From: Streptomyces sp. PTY087I2
Lineage (GTDB): Bacteria; Actinomycetota; Actinomycetes; Streptomycetales; Streptomycetaceae
Direction of reading: 5' to 3'
Length of the DNA: 64,000 bases
Assembly: GCF_001687325.1 (NCBI RefSeq)
Contig: NZ_LZRD01000016.1
Coordinates: 121,204-185,203 of the forward strand
The notes under the pieces are model-generated. The model worked only from the letters and a program-made list of their open reading frames with translations. It was not told the origin of the DNA and did no database searches. How positions within the stretch are numbered: position 1 is the stretch's first letter; each line of letters starts with the position of its first letter. Below, in pieces: positions 1 through 8,402 of this stretch. Made by a program: the position numbers and the translations under genes.

Positions 1-63
1 CGGACCGTCGAGGGACTGGAGCGCGTCGCGGCCGGACTGCGCGACTTCGGACTCGCCGGGTGA
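1..63 (+). CDS. C-terminal end of an unidentified protein (5' truncated by window)
   Basis: The first 20 codons form an open frame ending in RDFGLAG and a TGA at 61-63. The TGA overlaps the GTG start of the permease gene (GTGA), so the two are probably translationally coupled in one operon. Substrate-binding proteins commonly precede FecCD-type permeases in this order, so a binding protein is the natural guess, but the visible residues are too few to recognise a family. Confidence 0.5.
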   Translation, partial: RTVEGLERVAAGLRDFGLAG

Positions 64-1145
64 GCACGGACAGCCGTACGGTCGAGAAGCGGGCCGACGC
101 GCCGCCTGCCGCCGACCGCCCCGCCCGGGCCGGGGCGCCGCTCGCCGCACTGCTCTGGAGCGGCGGCCTGCTGCTCCTCCTGGCCTCCGTCGCGGTGGCC
201 GTCACCATCGGGCCCGCCCGGATCTCCGTTCCCGACGTCTGGTCCACCGTCGCCGCGCACCTCGGCTTCGGCACGAGCGACCTCAGCCCGATCCGGGACG
301 GCATCATCTGGAACCTCCGCATGCCGCGCACCCTCCTCGCCGCCGTGTGCGGCGCGGGGCTCGCGGTGTGCGGCACGGTGATGCAGTCCCTGCTGCGCAA
401 CCCGCTCGCCGACCCCTTCGTCCTCGGCGTCTCCTCCGGGGCCTCCACCGGAGCGGTCGTCGTGGTCGTCCTCGGGGTCGGCGGGGGAGCGGTGTCGCTG
501 TCGGCCGGGGCGTTCGCCGGTGCGCTTCTCTCCTTCGCCCTGGTCCTGCTGCTCAGCCACACCCTCGGCGGCTCCACCGACCGGGTCGTCCTCTCCGGCG
601 TCGCCGCGATGCAGCTCTTCTCCGCCCTCACCTCGTTCGTCGTGATGACCTCCGCCGACGCCGAGCAGACCCGCGGGGTGCTGTTCTGGCTCCTCGGCTC
701 GCTCAGCGGCGTCGGCTGGAGCGAGGTGGCCCTGTGCTCCGCCGTCCTCGCCGTCTGCCTGGTGATCTGCCTGGCCCACGCCCGTACGCTCGATGCCTTC
801 GCCTTCGGGCAGGACGCCGCCGCCGCGCTCGGCGTGAACGTCGCCCGCACCCGGATCGTGCTGCTGTGCACCACCGCCCTGCTGACCGCCGCTCTGGTCA
901 GCGCCGCCGGGGCGATCGGCTTCGTCGGCCTGGTCCTGCCGCACGCCGCCCGGGCCCTCACCGGCTCCGGACACCGGCGGCTCCTCCCGGTCACCGCACT
1001 CGCCGGGGCGGTCTTCCTCGTCTGGGTCGACACCCTCGCCCGGACCGTCCTCGACCCGCAGGAGGTACCGGTCGGCGTCGTCACCGCGCTGATCGGCGTC
1101 CCCGCGTTCATCGCCGTCCTGTACCGCACCCGGAGCACGTCATGA
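60..1145 (+). CDS. FecCD/BtuC-family ABC transporter permease
   Basis: A 361-residue integral membrane permease of the FecCD/BtuC family, which forms the homodimeric channel of ABC importers for metal chelates, cobamides and related ligands. A first membrane segment lies near residues 30-50. The family motif around residues 86-120 (NLRMPRTLLAAVCGAGLAV, then QSLLRNPLADPFVLGVSSGA) is intact, followed by further hydrophobic segments and the C-terminal PVGVVTALIGVPAF signature. The GTG start overlaps the preceding stop codon, and its own stop overlaps the ATPase start (ATGA). No iron box is visible upstream within the window. The family resembles proposed F420-0 transporters as well as cobamide transporters; a CbiZ gene 1.4 kb downstream favours cobamide, but the ligand is inference. 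Confidence 0.88.
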   Translation: MSTDSRTVEKRADAPPAADRPARAGAPLAALLWSGGLLLLLASVAVAVTIGPARISVPDVWSTVAAHLGFGTSDLSPIRDGIIWNLRMPRTLLAAVCGAGLAVCGTVMQSLLRNPLADPFVLGVSSGASTGAVVVVVLGVGGGAVSLSAGAFAGALLSFALVLLLSHTLGGSTDRVVLSGVAAMQLFSALTSFVVMTSADAEQTRGVLFWLLGSLSGVGWSEVALCSAVLAVCLVICLAHARTLDAFAFGQDAAAALGVNVARTRIVLLCTTALLTAALVSAAGAIGFVGLVLPHAARALTGSGHRRLLPVTALAGAVFLVWVDTLARTVLDPQEVPVGVVTALIGVPAFIAVLYRTRSTS

Positions 1146-1927
1146 GCCTCCTCGACAACGGCGGCCTGCGCGCCGACCGCATCGGCCGGGCGGCGGGCGG
1201 CCGGCTCATTCTCGACGGCGTCGCCATCGCCCCGCCGCCCGGCTCCACCGTCGGACTGCTCGGCCCCAACGGCTCCGGCAAATCCACTCTGCTGCGGATC
1301 CTCGCGGGCCTCCTCGCCCCGGACACCGGCGTCGTCACGCTGGACGGCGACCCCCTCGCGGACCTCGGCCGCCGCACCGTCGCCCGCCGGATCGCCGTCG
1401 TCGACCAGCACGCGGTCACCCAGGTCGACCTCAGCGTCCTCGACGTCGTACGCCTCGGCCGCATCCCGCACCGGCGCGCCTGGTCCGCCCCGGACCGCAC
1501 CGACGAGGACGCCGTCGCCGACGCGCTGCGGCGCACCGGGCTCACGGACCGCGCCGGACAGTCCTGGCACACCCTGTCCGGCGGCGAACGCCAACGCGTC
1601 CAGATCGCCCGCGCCTTGGCCCAGCAGCCCCGCGAACTCCTTCTGGACGAGCCGACGAACCACCTCGACATCCAGCACCAGCTGGATCTGCTCGCCCTGG
1701 TCGCCGACCTGCCCGTCACCAGCGTCGTCGCCCTGCACGACCTCAACCTGGCCGCGATGTTCTGCGACCGGATCACCGTGATGAAGGCCGGCCGGGTCGT
1801 CGCCGGAGGCACCCCGGCCGAGGTCATCACCGAGGAACTGATCCAGGACGTCTACGGGGTCCGGGCCGTCGTCACCCCGGACGGCCCCGACGGCCGCCCC
1901 TCGGTACGGTTCCTGCCGCGCCGCTGA
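1142..1927 (+). CDS. FecCD-type ABC transporter ATP-binding protein
   Basis: A 261-residue nucleotide-binding subunit partner of the preceding permease. Visible motifs are Walker A GPNGSGKST, the Q-loop VVDQHAVT, the signature LSGGERQRVQIARALAQ, Walker B ELLLDEPTNHLD and the H-loop ALHDLNLA; all are intact. Length and layout match the BtuD/FepC class. The ATG overlaps the permease stop by four bases (ATGA), indicating translational coupling. An alternative longer frame starting inside the permease gene is only read-through of the same frame and is not used. Ligand is unknown: cobamide, F420-0 or a ferric chelate. Confidence 0.9.
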   Translation: MSLLDNGGLRADRIGRAAGGRLILDGVAIAPPPGSTVGLLGPNGSGKSTLLRILAGLLAPDTGVVTLDGDPLADLGRRTVARRIAVVDQHAVTQVDLSVLDVVRLGRIPHRRAWSAPDRTDEDAVADALRRTGLTDRAGQSWHTLSGGERQRVQIARALAQQPRELLLDEPTNHLDIQHQLDLLALVADLPVTSVVALHDLNLAAMFCDRITVMKAGRVVAGGTPAEVITEELIQDVYGVRAVVTPDGPDGRPSVRFLPRR

Positions 1928-2030
1928 CCGCGCACGGCACCGGACAGCCCGCCGGGCGGACCCGTTGAACGAGCCCGCCCGGCGGCCGAGGACGTGGGAG
2001 CGGCCTTCCGGCCACCTGAGACCGTGCCGG

Positions 2031-3086
2031 TCAGCGGCGACGCCCCTGGCCGAACTCGCCACCGGCGTCCTTGCCGGTGCCCATGTCCGTACCGTCCGCG
2101 TAGTCGATCTTCTCCTTGCGGACCTCGGCGGAGACCTCCTTCTGCTCGGTGACCCGGTTGGTCTCCAGCCGGACCCGCTCCACCGGCACGGCCTCCTTGC
2201 GTACGGTGGCGCGTTCCGCGTGCAGCGTGACCTCGACGTCCTGCTCGGCGAAGTCCGTGGTCCCGGTGGTCTTCTCGCCGGGCTGGAGCGGTTCGCGGAC
2301 CACCCGTACCTCTTCGTGGGAGACCGGCACGGTCCGGGTGACCTCCTCGGTCACCACGTACTTGTGCAGCCGCGCCTTGCCGCTCTCGTACTCCTCCTTG
2401 CCGACGTGCAGCTGCTCCTCGGAGCGGATCATCTCGTCCTTGCCGCTCATGTCGGCGGACCGGGACGTGCCCGCGCCGGCGCCCGCCAGCGGGCGTGCCG
2501 TGGTGGAGGCGTCCGTGTCGCGGTGCCTGCCCGTGCCGCTGCCTGCTCCTGCCATGCCCGCAGCTCCTGTCGTTCCCGCGCCGGCCATCCCGGCGCTCGT
2601 CCCGGCGGTGGTCGCCTTCCCGGTCGCCTTGGCGCCGGGGGGCGTTCCGGTGCCCTGGGCCGCGCCCGCCGCACCGGCGGCACCCGCCGCGCCCATCGCG
2701 CCGGTCCCGGCGACGGTCGGCGCGTCCATGCCGGCCGACCGGTTCTCACCGAGATTGCCGGACTTCCTGCTCAGGCCGTAGTGCCGGTACAGCTCCTCCT
2801 CCTCGGCCACGGAGAGGTGCGCGTCCGCGTCCACCCGGGGCGCGTCCTTGACGCTCTCCTTCGGATGGGCGACGTGCAGGTCGGAACCCACTCGACGGGC
2901 TCCGGCGAGCGGGACGAAGCTCTCCTTCATACCGAACAGGCCGGTCTTGACCGTGACCCAGTCGGGCTTGCCGGTGTCGTCGTCGACGTACACCCGGCCC
3001 ACACTGCCGACCTTCTCGCCGTCGTTGTCGTACACGGTCAGACCGTCGAGTTCTCCGGAATCCGTGAAACCGTCAGCGGCTCCCAT
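2031..3086 (-). CDS. PRC-barrel and DUF2382 domain stress-type protein
   Basis: A 351-residue cytoplasmic protein. Residues about 5-75 are a PRC-barrel domain (LDGLTVYDNDGEKVGSVGRV). A low-complexity Ala/Gly/Thr/Met linker spans roughly 115-215, and residues about 225-345 are a charged DUF2382 domain (EEQLHVGKEE, EEVRVVREPL, VRKEKIDY). Proteins of this architecture are common in actinobacteria and are often called stress-response domain proteins; a biochemical function is not established. The ATG at 3086 was chosen because AGGAGG lies 8 bases upstream; a frame extending to 3167 lacks a good ribosome site. It stands alone between genes on the other strand. Confidence 0.85.
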   Translation of the reverse strand: MGAADGFTDSGELDGLTVYDNDGEKVGSVGRVYVDDDTGKPDWVTVKTGLFGMKESFVPLAGARRVGSDLHVAHPKESVKDAPRVDADAHLSVAEEEELYRHYGLSRKSGNLGENRSAGMDAPTVAGTGAMGAAGAAGAAGAAQGTGTPPGAKATGKATTAGTSAGMAGAGTTGAAGMAGAGSGTGRHRDTDASTTARPLAGAGAGTSRSADMSGKDEMIRSEEQLHVGKEEYESGKARLHKYVVTEEVTRTVPVSHEEVRVVREPLQPGEKTTGTTDFAEQDVEVTLHAERATVRKEAVPVERVRLETNRVTEQKEVSAEVRKEKIDYADGTDMGTGKDAGGEFGQGRRR

Positions 3087-3314
3087 AACCGATTCCTCCT
3101 CTCGGGCACGCCCTGTGGCTGGCTCCACCGGAGGTGGCGCGTCCGGCTTCCATCGCGCCTCACCCACATGGACGCTGCAACCGCCCGCCCGCCCGGATCG
3201 TGGCTCCCGGAAGCCCGGTGCGGGGCCTTGGCCCCGTGCGGCGGCACCGGGCCACTCCGGAACCCATTAGGCCAATCGGGTGAGTCGCCCGGGCTCGCAT
3301 AGGATCGGCGGACC

Positions 3315-4058
3315 GTGGCGGCCGCAGGGCGGACCACCGCCGACCCGCCGAGCCACCAGGGGTGCGCCATCTCTTCCGTACGTCTCGGGCTGCCCGCGCA
3401 ACGCGGCGAACCGCGCGCGGACCTTCGCGACCGGCGCGAGGACGGACAGCGCCTCCACCACCTCGTGTGGCGGCTGGGGCCGGGCGTACGGGTGTGCAGC
3501 AGCGCGGTCCTCGGCGGCGGCATCGGCCCCCGCGCCTGGATCCTCAACGCCCAGGTCCCCGGTGGTTACCCGCGCCTCGACCCGGACCGCCACCTCGCCG
3601 AGATCGCGGCAGCGGAAGGGCTCGACGGCCCGGGGGCCGGCCTGATGACCGCCGCCGAGGTCGCCGCGTACACGACCGCCCACGACGGCGGTGTCACGGC
3701 GACCGTCACGGCAGGCCTCGGCGTACGGGGCTGGGCGGCGGCCCCGGAGACCTCGGCGGACGCCGCAGCGGTCCCGTTCCGGCCGGGGACGGTCAACATC
3801 GTCGTCACCCTGCCCGTGGCGCTCTCCGACGCCGCCCTCGTCAACGCCGTCGCCACCGCCACCGAGGCCAAGGTCCAGGCGCTCCTGGACGCCGGGCTCG
3901 ACTGCTCGGGCACCCCGACCGACGCCGTGTGCGTCGCCGCCCCCGAACCGGGGCCCGACGGCGGCGAACCCTTCGCCGGACCCCGCTCCCCCTGGGGCGC
4001 GCGGATCGCCCGCGCCGTGCACGGCGCCGTCCTGGCCGGGGCCCGCCCGGCGCGGTGA
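3315..4058 (+). CDS. cbiZ: Adenosylcobinamide amidohydrolase, CbiZ family
   Basis: A 247-residue protein of the CbiZ family, which cleaves the amide bond of (adenosyl)pseudocobamides or cobinamide to give cobyric acid, allowing salvage and remodelling of imported corrinoids. Family features seen: SSAVLGGGIG and NAQVPGGYPR near residues 60-85, GLMTAAEV near 112, GTVNIVVTLPVALSD near 155, TATEAKVQALLDAG near 180, and GTPTDAVCVA near 198. The GTG start at 3315 is the first in frame; the first 40 residues are poorly conserved, so the true start could be somewhat later. The FecCD-type importer upstream on the same strand fits a salvage role, though a minus-strand gene separates them. Confidence 0.82.
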   Translation: MAAAGRTTADPPSHQGCAISSVRLGLPAQRGEPRADLRDRREDGQRLHHLVWRLGPGVRVCSSAVLGGGIGPRAWILNAQVPGGYPRLDPDRHLAEIAAAEGLDGPGAGLMTAAEVAAYTTAHDGGVTATVTAGLGVRGWAAAPETSADAAAVPFRPGTVNIVVTLPVALSDAALVNAVATATEAKVQALLDAGLDCSGTPTDAVCVAAPEPGPDGGEPFAGPRSPWGARIARAVHGAVLAGARPAR

Positions 4059-4076
4059 CGGGGACCGCCGGCGGCC

Positions 4077-5270
4077 TCAGGTGACGTAAGGGGAGGAGGT
4101 CTGCCGGGGCAGCGGTGCTCGCGCGAGCAACTCCCGTACGAGCGTGCCCACCTGGTCCGTCTCGATGAGGAAGCCGTCGTGCCCGCACGGCGAGGCGATG
4201 GTGCGCGCGGCGTCCGCCCCCGGCAGCAGCGCGGCCAGGCGTTCCTGCTGCGCCAGGGGGTACAGCCGGTCCGAGTCGACGCCCGCGACCAGGGCGGGCA
4301 GCTCCGCGCGGCCCAGGGCGCGGGCGATCCCGCCCCGGCCCCGGCCGACGTCGTGGCCGTTCATCGCCTCGGTGAGCGTCACATAGCTCCCGGCGTCGAA
4401 CCGGTGCACCAGCTTGTCCGCGTGGTGGTCGAGATACGACTCCACCCGGTAGCGGCCGCCGTGCGCGGGCTCCTCCCCGGGCTGCGCCCCGCCGCCGAAG
4501 CGGGAGTCCAGCTCGGGTGCGCTCCGGTACGTGATGTGGGCGATGCGGCGCGCCTGCCCGAGGCCCCGGTGCGGACCCTCGCCCGAGGACGCCCGGTGGT
4601 AGTCGCCGCCCCGCCACCCCGGGTCGGAGCGGATCGCGCCGATCTGTACGGAACCCCAGGCGATCTGGTCGGCGGATGAGGCCGCCGGGGCGGCGAGCAC
4701 GAGCAGCGAACCGGTGCGTTCGGGCCTGCTCACCGCCCATTCCAGGGCCCGCATGCCGCCCATCGACCCGCCGATGACGGCCGCCCACCGTCCGATGCCC
4801 AGCACATCGGCGAGGGCGGCCTCCGCCCTCACCTGGTCCCGCACGCTCAGATACGGGAACCGGGAGCCCCACGGTGTGCCGTCGGGCCCGGGGGAGGACG
4901 GGCCGGTGCTGCCCCGGCAGCCGCCGAGGACGTTGGGTGCGACGACGAACCAGCGGTCGGTGTCGAGCGCCCGGCCGGGACCGACGAGCGCGTCCCACCA
5001 GCCGGGCGTCGGATGCCCCGGACCGGCGGGACCGGCCACATGGCTGTCGCCCGTCAGCGCGTGCAGCACCAGCACGGCGTTGGACCCGTCCGCCGCCCGC
5101 TGCCCCCAGGTCTCGTACGCCAGGCGCACCCCCGGCAGCCCGGTCCCGGACTCCAGGGGCAGCGGGTCCTCGATCGCCGCCCAGCGGCGACGACCGGGCG
5201 GATCCCCCTCGCGTCGGCCGCCGGAGACCGGTGCGAGGGGGAGTGCGCGGTGCGGGGGCGCCCCGTTCAG
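4077..5270 (-). CDS. metX: Homoserine O-acetyltransferase MetX (apparent CTG start)
   Basis: An alpha/beta-hydrolase-fold enzyme that acetylates L-homoserine with acetyl-CoA, supplying the substrate of MetY for methionine synthesis. The nucleophile elbow GGSMGGMRALEW, the early LVLHALTGDSHV and VVAPNVLGGCRGSTGPSS motifs, and the C-terminal CGHDGFLIETDQ with the catalytic His are visible. The first ATG/GTG/TTG in frame is GTG at 5129, but conserved MetX sequence (GDPPGRRRWAAIEDPLPLES) continues upstream of it. The frame is open further upstream with no standard start until a CTG at 5270-5268 that overlaps the metY TGA as CTGA. Starting there gives 397 residues, near the usual family length. 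The start is inference; the enzyme identity is firm. Confidence 0.88.
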   Translation of the reverse strand: MNGAPPHRALPLAPVSGGRREGDPPGRRRWAAIEDPLPLESGTGLPGVRLAYETWGQRAADGSNAVLVLHALTGDSHVAGPAGPGHPTPGWWDALVGPGRALDTDRWFVVAPNVLGGCRGSTGPSSPGPDGTPWGSRFPYLSVRDQVRAEAALADVLGIGRWAAVIGGSMGGMRALEWAVSRPERTGSLLVLAAPAASSADQIAWGSVQIGAIRSDPGWRGGDYHRASSGEGPHRGLGQARRIAHITYRSAPELDSRFGGGAQPGEEPAHGGRYRVESYLDHHADKLVHRFDAGSYVTLTEAMNGHDVGRGRGGIARALGRAELPALVAGVDSDRLYPLAQQERLAALLPGADAARTIASPCGHDGFLIETDQVGTLVRELLARAPLPRQTSSPYVT

Positions 5271-6628
5271 GACGCCGCCTTCGCCGCCCGGAAACCCGCC
5301 TCCAGGTCGGCCTTGAGGTCGTCCACGTTCTCCAGCCCCACCGACAGCCGCACGAGACCGGGCGTGGCGCCGGTGGCGGTCAGCTGCTCCTCGGTGAGCT
5401 GGCTGTGCGTGGTGGAGGCCGGGTGGATGATCAGGCTGCGTACGTCACCGATGTTGGCGAGATGGCTGAAGAGCTCGACCGCGTCCACGAACCGCCGGCC
5501 CGCCTCGGCCCCGCCCTTCAGCTCGAAGGCCAGCACGGCCCCGGCCCCGCGCGGCAGATAGCGCCGCCCGGCCTCGTACCAGCGGTTCGACTCAAGACCC
5601 GCGTAGTGCACGGCCGCCACCTCGTCGCGCCGCTCCAGCCAGCGGGCCAGCTCCAGCGCGTTGGAGGTGTGCCGCTCCAGCCGCAGGCTCAGCGTCTCGA
5701 TGCCCTGGAGCAGCAGGAACGCCGAGTGCGGCGAGAGCGCGGGCCCCAGATCGCGCAGCAACTGCACCCGGAGCTTCACCGCGAACGCGCTCGGCCCGAG
5801 GTCCGGCCAGTAGCGCAGCCCGTGATAGCTCGGGTCGGGCTCATGGAACTCGGGGAAACGCTCGGCGTGCGCCCCGAAGTCGAACGTACCGGCGTCCACG
5901 ACCACGCCGCCGATCGTCGTGCCGTGCCCGCCGAGGAACTTGGTCGCCGAGTGGACCACGATGTCCGCGCCGTGCTCGATCGGCCGCAGCAGATAGGGCG
6001 TGGGCACGGTGTTGTCGACGATGAGCGGCACCCCGGCCTCGTGCGCGGTGTCCGCGACGGCCCGGACGTCCAGCACGTCGCCGCGCGGATTGCCGAGCGT
6101 CTCGGCGAAGAACGCCTTCGTGCCGGGCCGCACCGCCGCCCGCCACGCCGCCAGGTCCCCCGGGTCCTCGACGAACGTCACCTCGACGCCGAAGCGGGGA
6201 AGCGTGTGGCGGAAGAGGTTGTAGGTGCCGCCGTAGAGCGACGAGGAGGACACGATGTGGTCCCCGGCCCCGGCCAGCGTCAGGATCGCCAGCGTCTCCG
6301 CCGCCTGCCCCGAGGCCAGCGCGACGGCCGCGACGCCGCCTTCCAGCGCGGCGACGCGCTGCTCCAGGACGTCCTGGGTGGGGTTGTGGATGCGGGTGTA
6401 GATGTTGCCCGGCTCGGCCAGCGAGAACAGGTCGGCGGCGTGCTGCGTGTCGCGGAAGACGAAGGACGTCGACTGGTAGATCGGCACCGCGCGGGCGCCG
6501 GTCGCCGGATCCGGGGCCGCACCGGAGTGGATCTGCTTGGTCTCGAACGACCAGGCGGCGCCGGGGTCCTGCCGGTCCTGGTCCTCGGGGGTGTGGCCTG
6601 CGGTGACGGAGTCGAGGGGCTGGCTCAT
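5267..6628 (-). CDS. metY: O-acetylhomoserine sulfhydrylase MetY
   Basis: A 453-residue PLP-dependent Cys/Met metabolism enzyme (bifunctional O-acetylhomoserine aminocarboxypropyltransferase/cysteine synthase type) that makes homocysteine from O-acetylhomoserine and sulfide. The N-terminal WSFETKQIHSG, the YTRIHNPTQDVLEQRVAALEGG stretch, LPLIVDNTVPTPYL-like region (GVPLIVDNTVPTPYLLRPIE) and the PLP lysine in HSATKFLGGHGTTIGG are all present. It lies directly upstream of metX and overlaps it by four bases, so the two are co-translated. The upstream leader (6629-6813) was inspected for a SAM riboswitch core and none was recognised. Confidence 0.95.
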   Translation of the reverse strand: MSQPLDSVTAGHTPEDQDRQDPGAAWSFETKQIHSGAAPDPATGARAVPIYQSTSFVFRDTQHAADLFSLAEPGNIYTRIHNPTQDVLEQRVAALEGGVAAVALASGQAAETLAILTLAGAGDHIVSSSSLYGGTYNLFRHTLPRFGVEVTFVEDPGDLAAWRAAVRPGTKAFFAETLGNPRGDVLDVRAVADTAHEAGVPLIVDNTVPTPYLLRPIEHGADIVVHSATKFLGGHGTTIGGVVVDAGTFDFGAHAERFPEFHEPDPSYHGLRYWPDLGPSAFAVKLRVQLLRDLGPALSPHSAFLLLQGIETLSLRLERHTSNALELARWLERRDEVAAVHYAGLESNRWYEAGRRYLPRGAGAVLAFELKGGAEAGRRFVDAVELFSHLANIGDVRSLIIHPASTTHSQLTEEQLTATGATPGLVRLSVGLENVDDLKADLEAGFRAAKAAS

Positions 6629-6813
6629 GTGGTTCCTCGCACGGGGCGGTGACGGGCTGAATACGGACCGTAGGCCGCACTCCGCACCCTCGGAAGCGTG
6701 TCGCCCGCCTGGCCACCAACCCGCAACGGCCCGTCATGGCCCGCAATACGGCGGCAACGCGCATGCCATGCCCGCCCGCTCGACGGCTGCGGGAACGGGC
6801 ATGGCGTCCGCGT

Positions 6814-7344
6814 TCAGGCGGCCGCCGGGACCTCGGCGATCGAGCGGCCCGCCCACGCGGGCGCGGGCTCGACGAGCGAGGCCAGCCGCTCCCGTACGGA
6901 ATCCGGGAACGGGGCGGTGCGGCCCGCCCGTTGGTCCACATGGAGCGCCAGCAGCTCGGTCGTCGCCACCGGCGCGGCCTCCGGCTCCGGTACGTCGTCG
7001 GGGGCGCCGACCACGTACAGCTCGTGGCAGAAGCGCGCCTTCTTCGCGTCCACGCCCAACAGCCGGGTGCGGACGGCGAGATGGGACCCTTCGGCCACTT
7101 CGCGGAGATAGCGCAGATGCGACTCGGCGGTGTAGAGCGAGCAGCCGGTGCGCTCCCGGTATCCGGCATGCAGACCGGTCTCGATCATCATCGCGTCGGT
7201 GGCGTACCCGAAGACCAGGACGTAGAACGCCTCGCTCATATGGCCGTTGTAGTCGATCCACTCGGGCCGTACGGTCCGGTGGAACAGCGGGAGCGACGTG
7301 TCGTCGTCGGCGGCCGTCTCCTCGTGGGTGTGCTGCTCGCTCAT
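6814..7344 (-). CDS. cdhB: Hotdog-fold thioesterase, probable betainyl-CoA thioesterase (CdhB-like)
   Basis: A 176-residue hotdog-fold acyl-CoA thioesterase: the WIDYNGHMSEAFYVLVFGYATD motif near residues 30-50 carries the Asp of the 4-hydroxybenzoyl-CoA thioesterase class, followed by ESHLRYLREV. The start ATG overlaps the stop of the upstream dehydrogenase gene (ATGA), showing tight coupling. In Pseudomonas carnitine catabolism, CdhA oxidises L-carnitine, CdhC converts dehydrocarnitine with acetyl-CoA to betainyl-CoA and acetoacetate, and CdhB hydrolyses betainyl-CoA to glycine betaine. The three matching families sit together here, so this role is a context-based assignment. Confidence 0.8.
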   Translation of the reverse strand: MSEQHTHEETAADDDTSLPLFHRTVRPEWIDYNGHMSEAFYVLVFGYATDAMMIETGLHAGYRERTGCSLYTAESHLRYLREVAEGSHLAVRTRLLGVDAKKARFCHELYVVGAPDDVPEPEAAPVATTELLALHVDQRAGRTAPFPDSVRERLASLVEPAPAWAGRSIAEVPAAA

Positions 7345-8357
7345 CGGGCCGCCTCCTCGGCGGAACGGGGCAGGCGGCCGGTCGCCCGCAGGATGTCGAT
7401 GACGCCCCGGTCGCGTTCGGCGACCAGGTCGGCGATGCTCCGGCCGTCCGCGGCCTCGTCGCAGCCGGCCACCACCGCCTCGTACAGGGCCCGGTCCAGC
7501 TCGGGTGCTTCGAGCCGGGTCCAGGGCGACTTCAGCGACGGGCCGAAATGGTCGAGCATATGGGCCATCCCGCCCTCGCCGCCCGCGAGCGCGAACGTGA
7601 GCATCGGGCCCATCACGGCCCAGCGGAGCCCCGGCCCCTCGGTGATCGACGCGTCGATCTCCGCCACCGTCGCCTCACCGTTGGCGACCATGTGCAGCGC
7701 CTCGCGCCACAGGGCCTCCTGGAGCCGGTTGGCGATGAAGCCGGGCACCTCGCGGTCCATGGTGATCACGGACTTGCCCGCGACCTCGTAGAACCGCGAG
7801 GCCCACTCCACCGCGGCGGGGGCCGTCCGTTCCCCGCCGACGACCTCGACCAGCGGGATGAGGTAGGGCGGGTTGAAGGGGTGCCCGACGACGAGCCGCC
7901 CGGGGTCGGCGGCCTCGGTCTGCATGTCCGTCATCGGATAGCCGGAGGTCGACGAGGCGATCACCGTACCGGCGGGTGCGGCGGCGTCCAGCCGGGCCAG
8001 CAGATCCCGCTTGAGGTCCAGCTTCTCGGGGGCGCTCTCCTGGACGAACTGGGCGTCTGCCACGGCCTCTTCGAGGGTCGCGGTGACGGTCAGCCGGTCC
8101 TGCGAGGCCCCGTCGGCCAGGCCGAGCCGTTCCAGCGCGGGCCAGGCGGCGGCGATGAGCCGGCGCAGCCGGACGGCCGCGTCGGGGGCCGGGTCCCAGG
8201 CGGTGACGTCGTAACCGCGGGCGAGGAAGTGGGCGGCCCAGCCGCCGCCGATCACCCCGGCCCCGACGCACGCCACACGGCGTACGTCCTCGGGGGCGCA
8301 GGGGGAGAAGGGATCAGGGGGCGTGGTGGGGGAGGGGAAGACGGGCACGGGTGACAC
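7341..8357 (-). CDS. cdhA: L-carnitine dehydrogenase-like 3-hydroxyacyl-CoA dehydrogenase family protein
   Basis: A 338-residue NAD-dependent dehydrogenase of the 3HCDH family. The N-terminal Rossmann motif VACVGAGVIGGGWA, the SSTSGYPMTD segment and the HPFNPPYLIPLVEVV signature containing the catalytic His are intact, and the C-terminal dimerisation domain follows. Stand-alone proteins of this kind between a BKACE enzyme and a hotdog thioesterase are L-carnitine dehydrogenases (carnitine to 3-dehydrocarnitine). Two GTG starts are possible, 8357 and 8348; the second has GGAG at better spacing. It lies 45 bases after cdhC and overlaps cdhB by four bases. Confidence 0.84.
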   Translation of the reverse strand: MSPVPVFPSPTTPPDPFSPCAPEDVRRVACVGAGVIGGGWAAHFLARGYDVTAWDPAPDAAVRLRRLIAAAWPALERLGLADGASQDRLTVTATLEEAVADAQFVQESAPEKLDLKRDLLARLDAAAPAGTVIASSTSGYPMTDMQTEAADPGRLVVGHPFNPPYLIPLVEVVGGERTAPAAVEWASRFYEVAGKSVITMDREVPGFIANRLQEALWREALHMVANGEATVAEIDASITEGPGLRWAVMGPMLTFALAGGEGGMAHMLDHFGPSLKSPWTRLEAPELDRALYEAVVAGCDEAADGRSIADLVAERDRGVIDILRATGRLPRSAEEAAR

Positions 8358-8402
8358 TCCGGAAAGGCGGTGAGGGGAAGAGGAGTTGGGAGATCGGAGA
8401 GA

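Noticed and set aside
60..1927. The first transporter as a second siderophore importer
   Set aside because: No iron box is visible in the window before it, and the nearby CbiZ gene points to corrinoids; the ligand is left open.
1965..3302. Long plus-strand open frame opposite the DUF2382 gene
   Set aside because: The minus-strand frame has PRC-barrel and DUF2382 motifs and a strong ribosome site; the plus-strand frame has neither.
6629..6813. SAM riboswitch (SAM-I or SAM-IV) upstream of metY
   Set aside because: The leader has some inverted repeats but none of the conserved core segments of these classes could be found on the minus strand.
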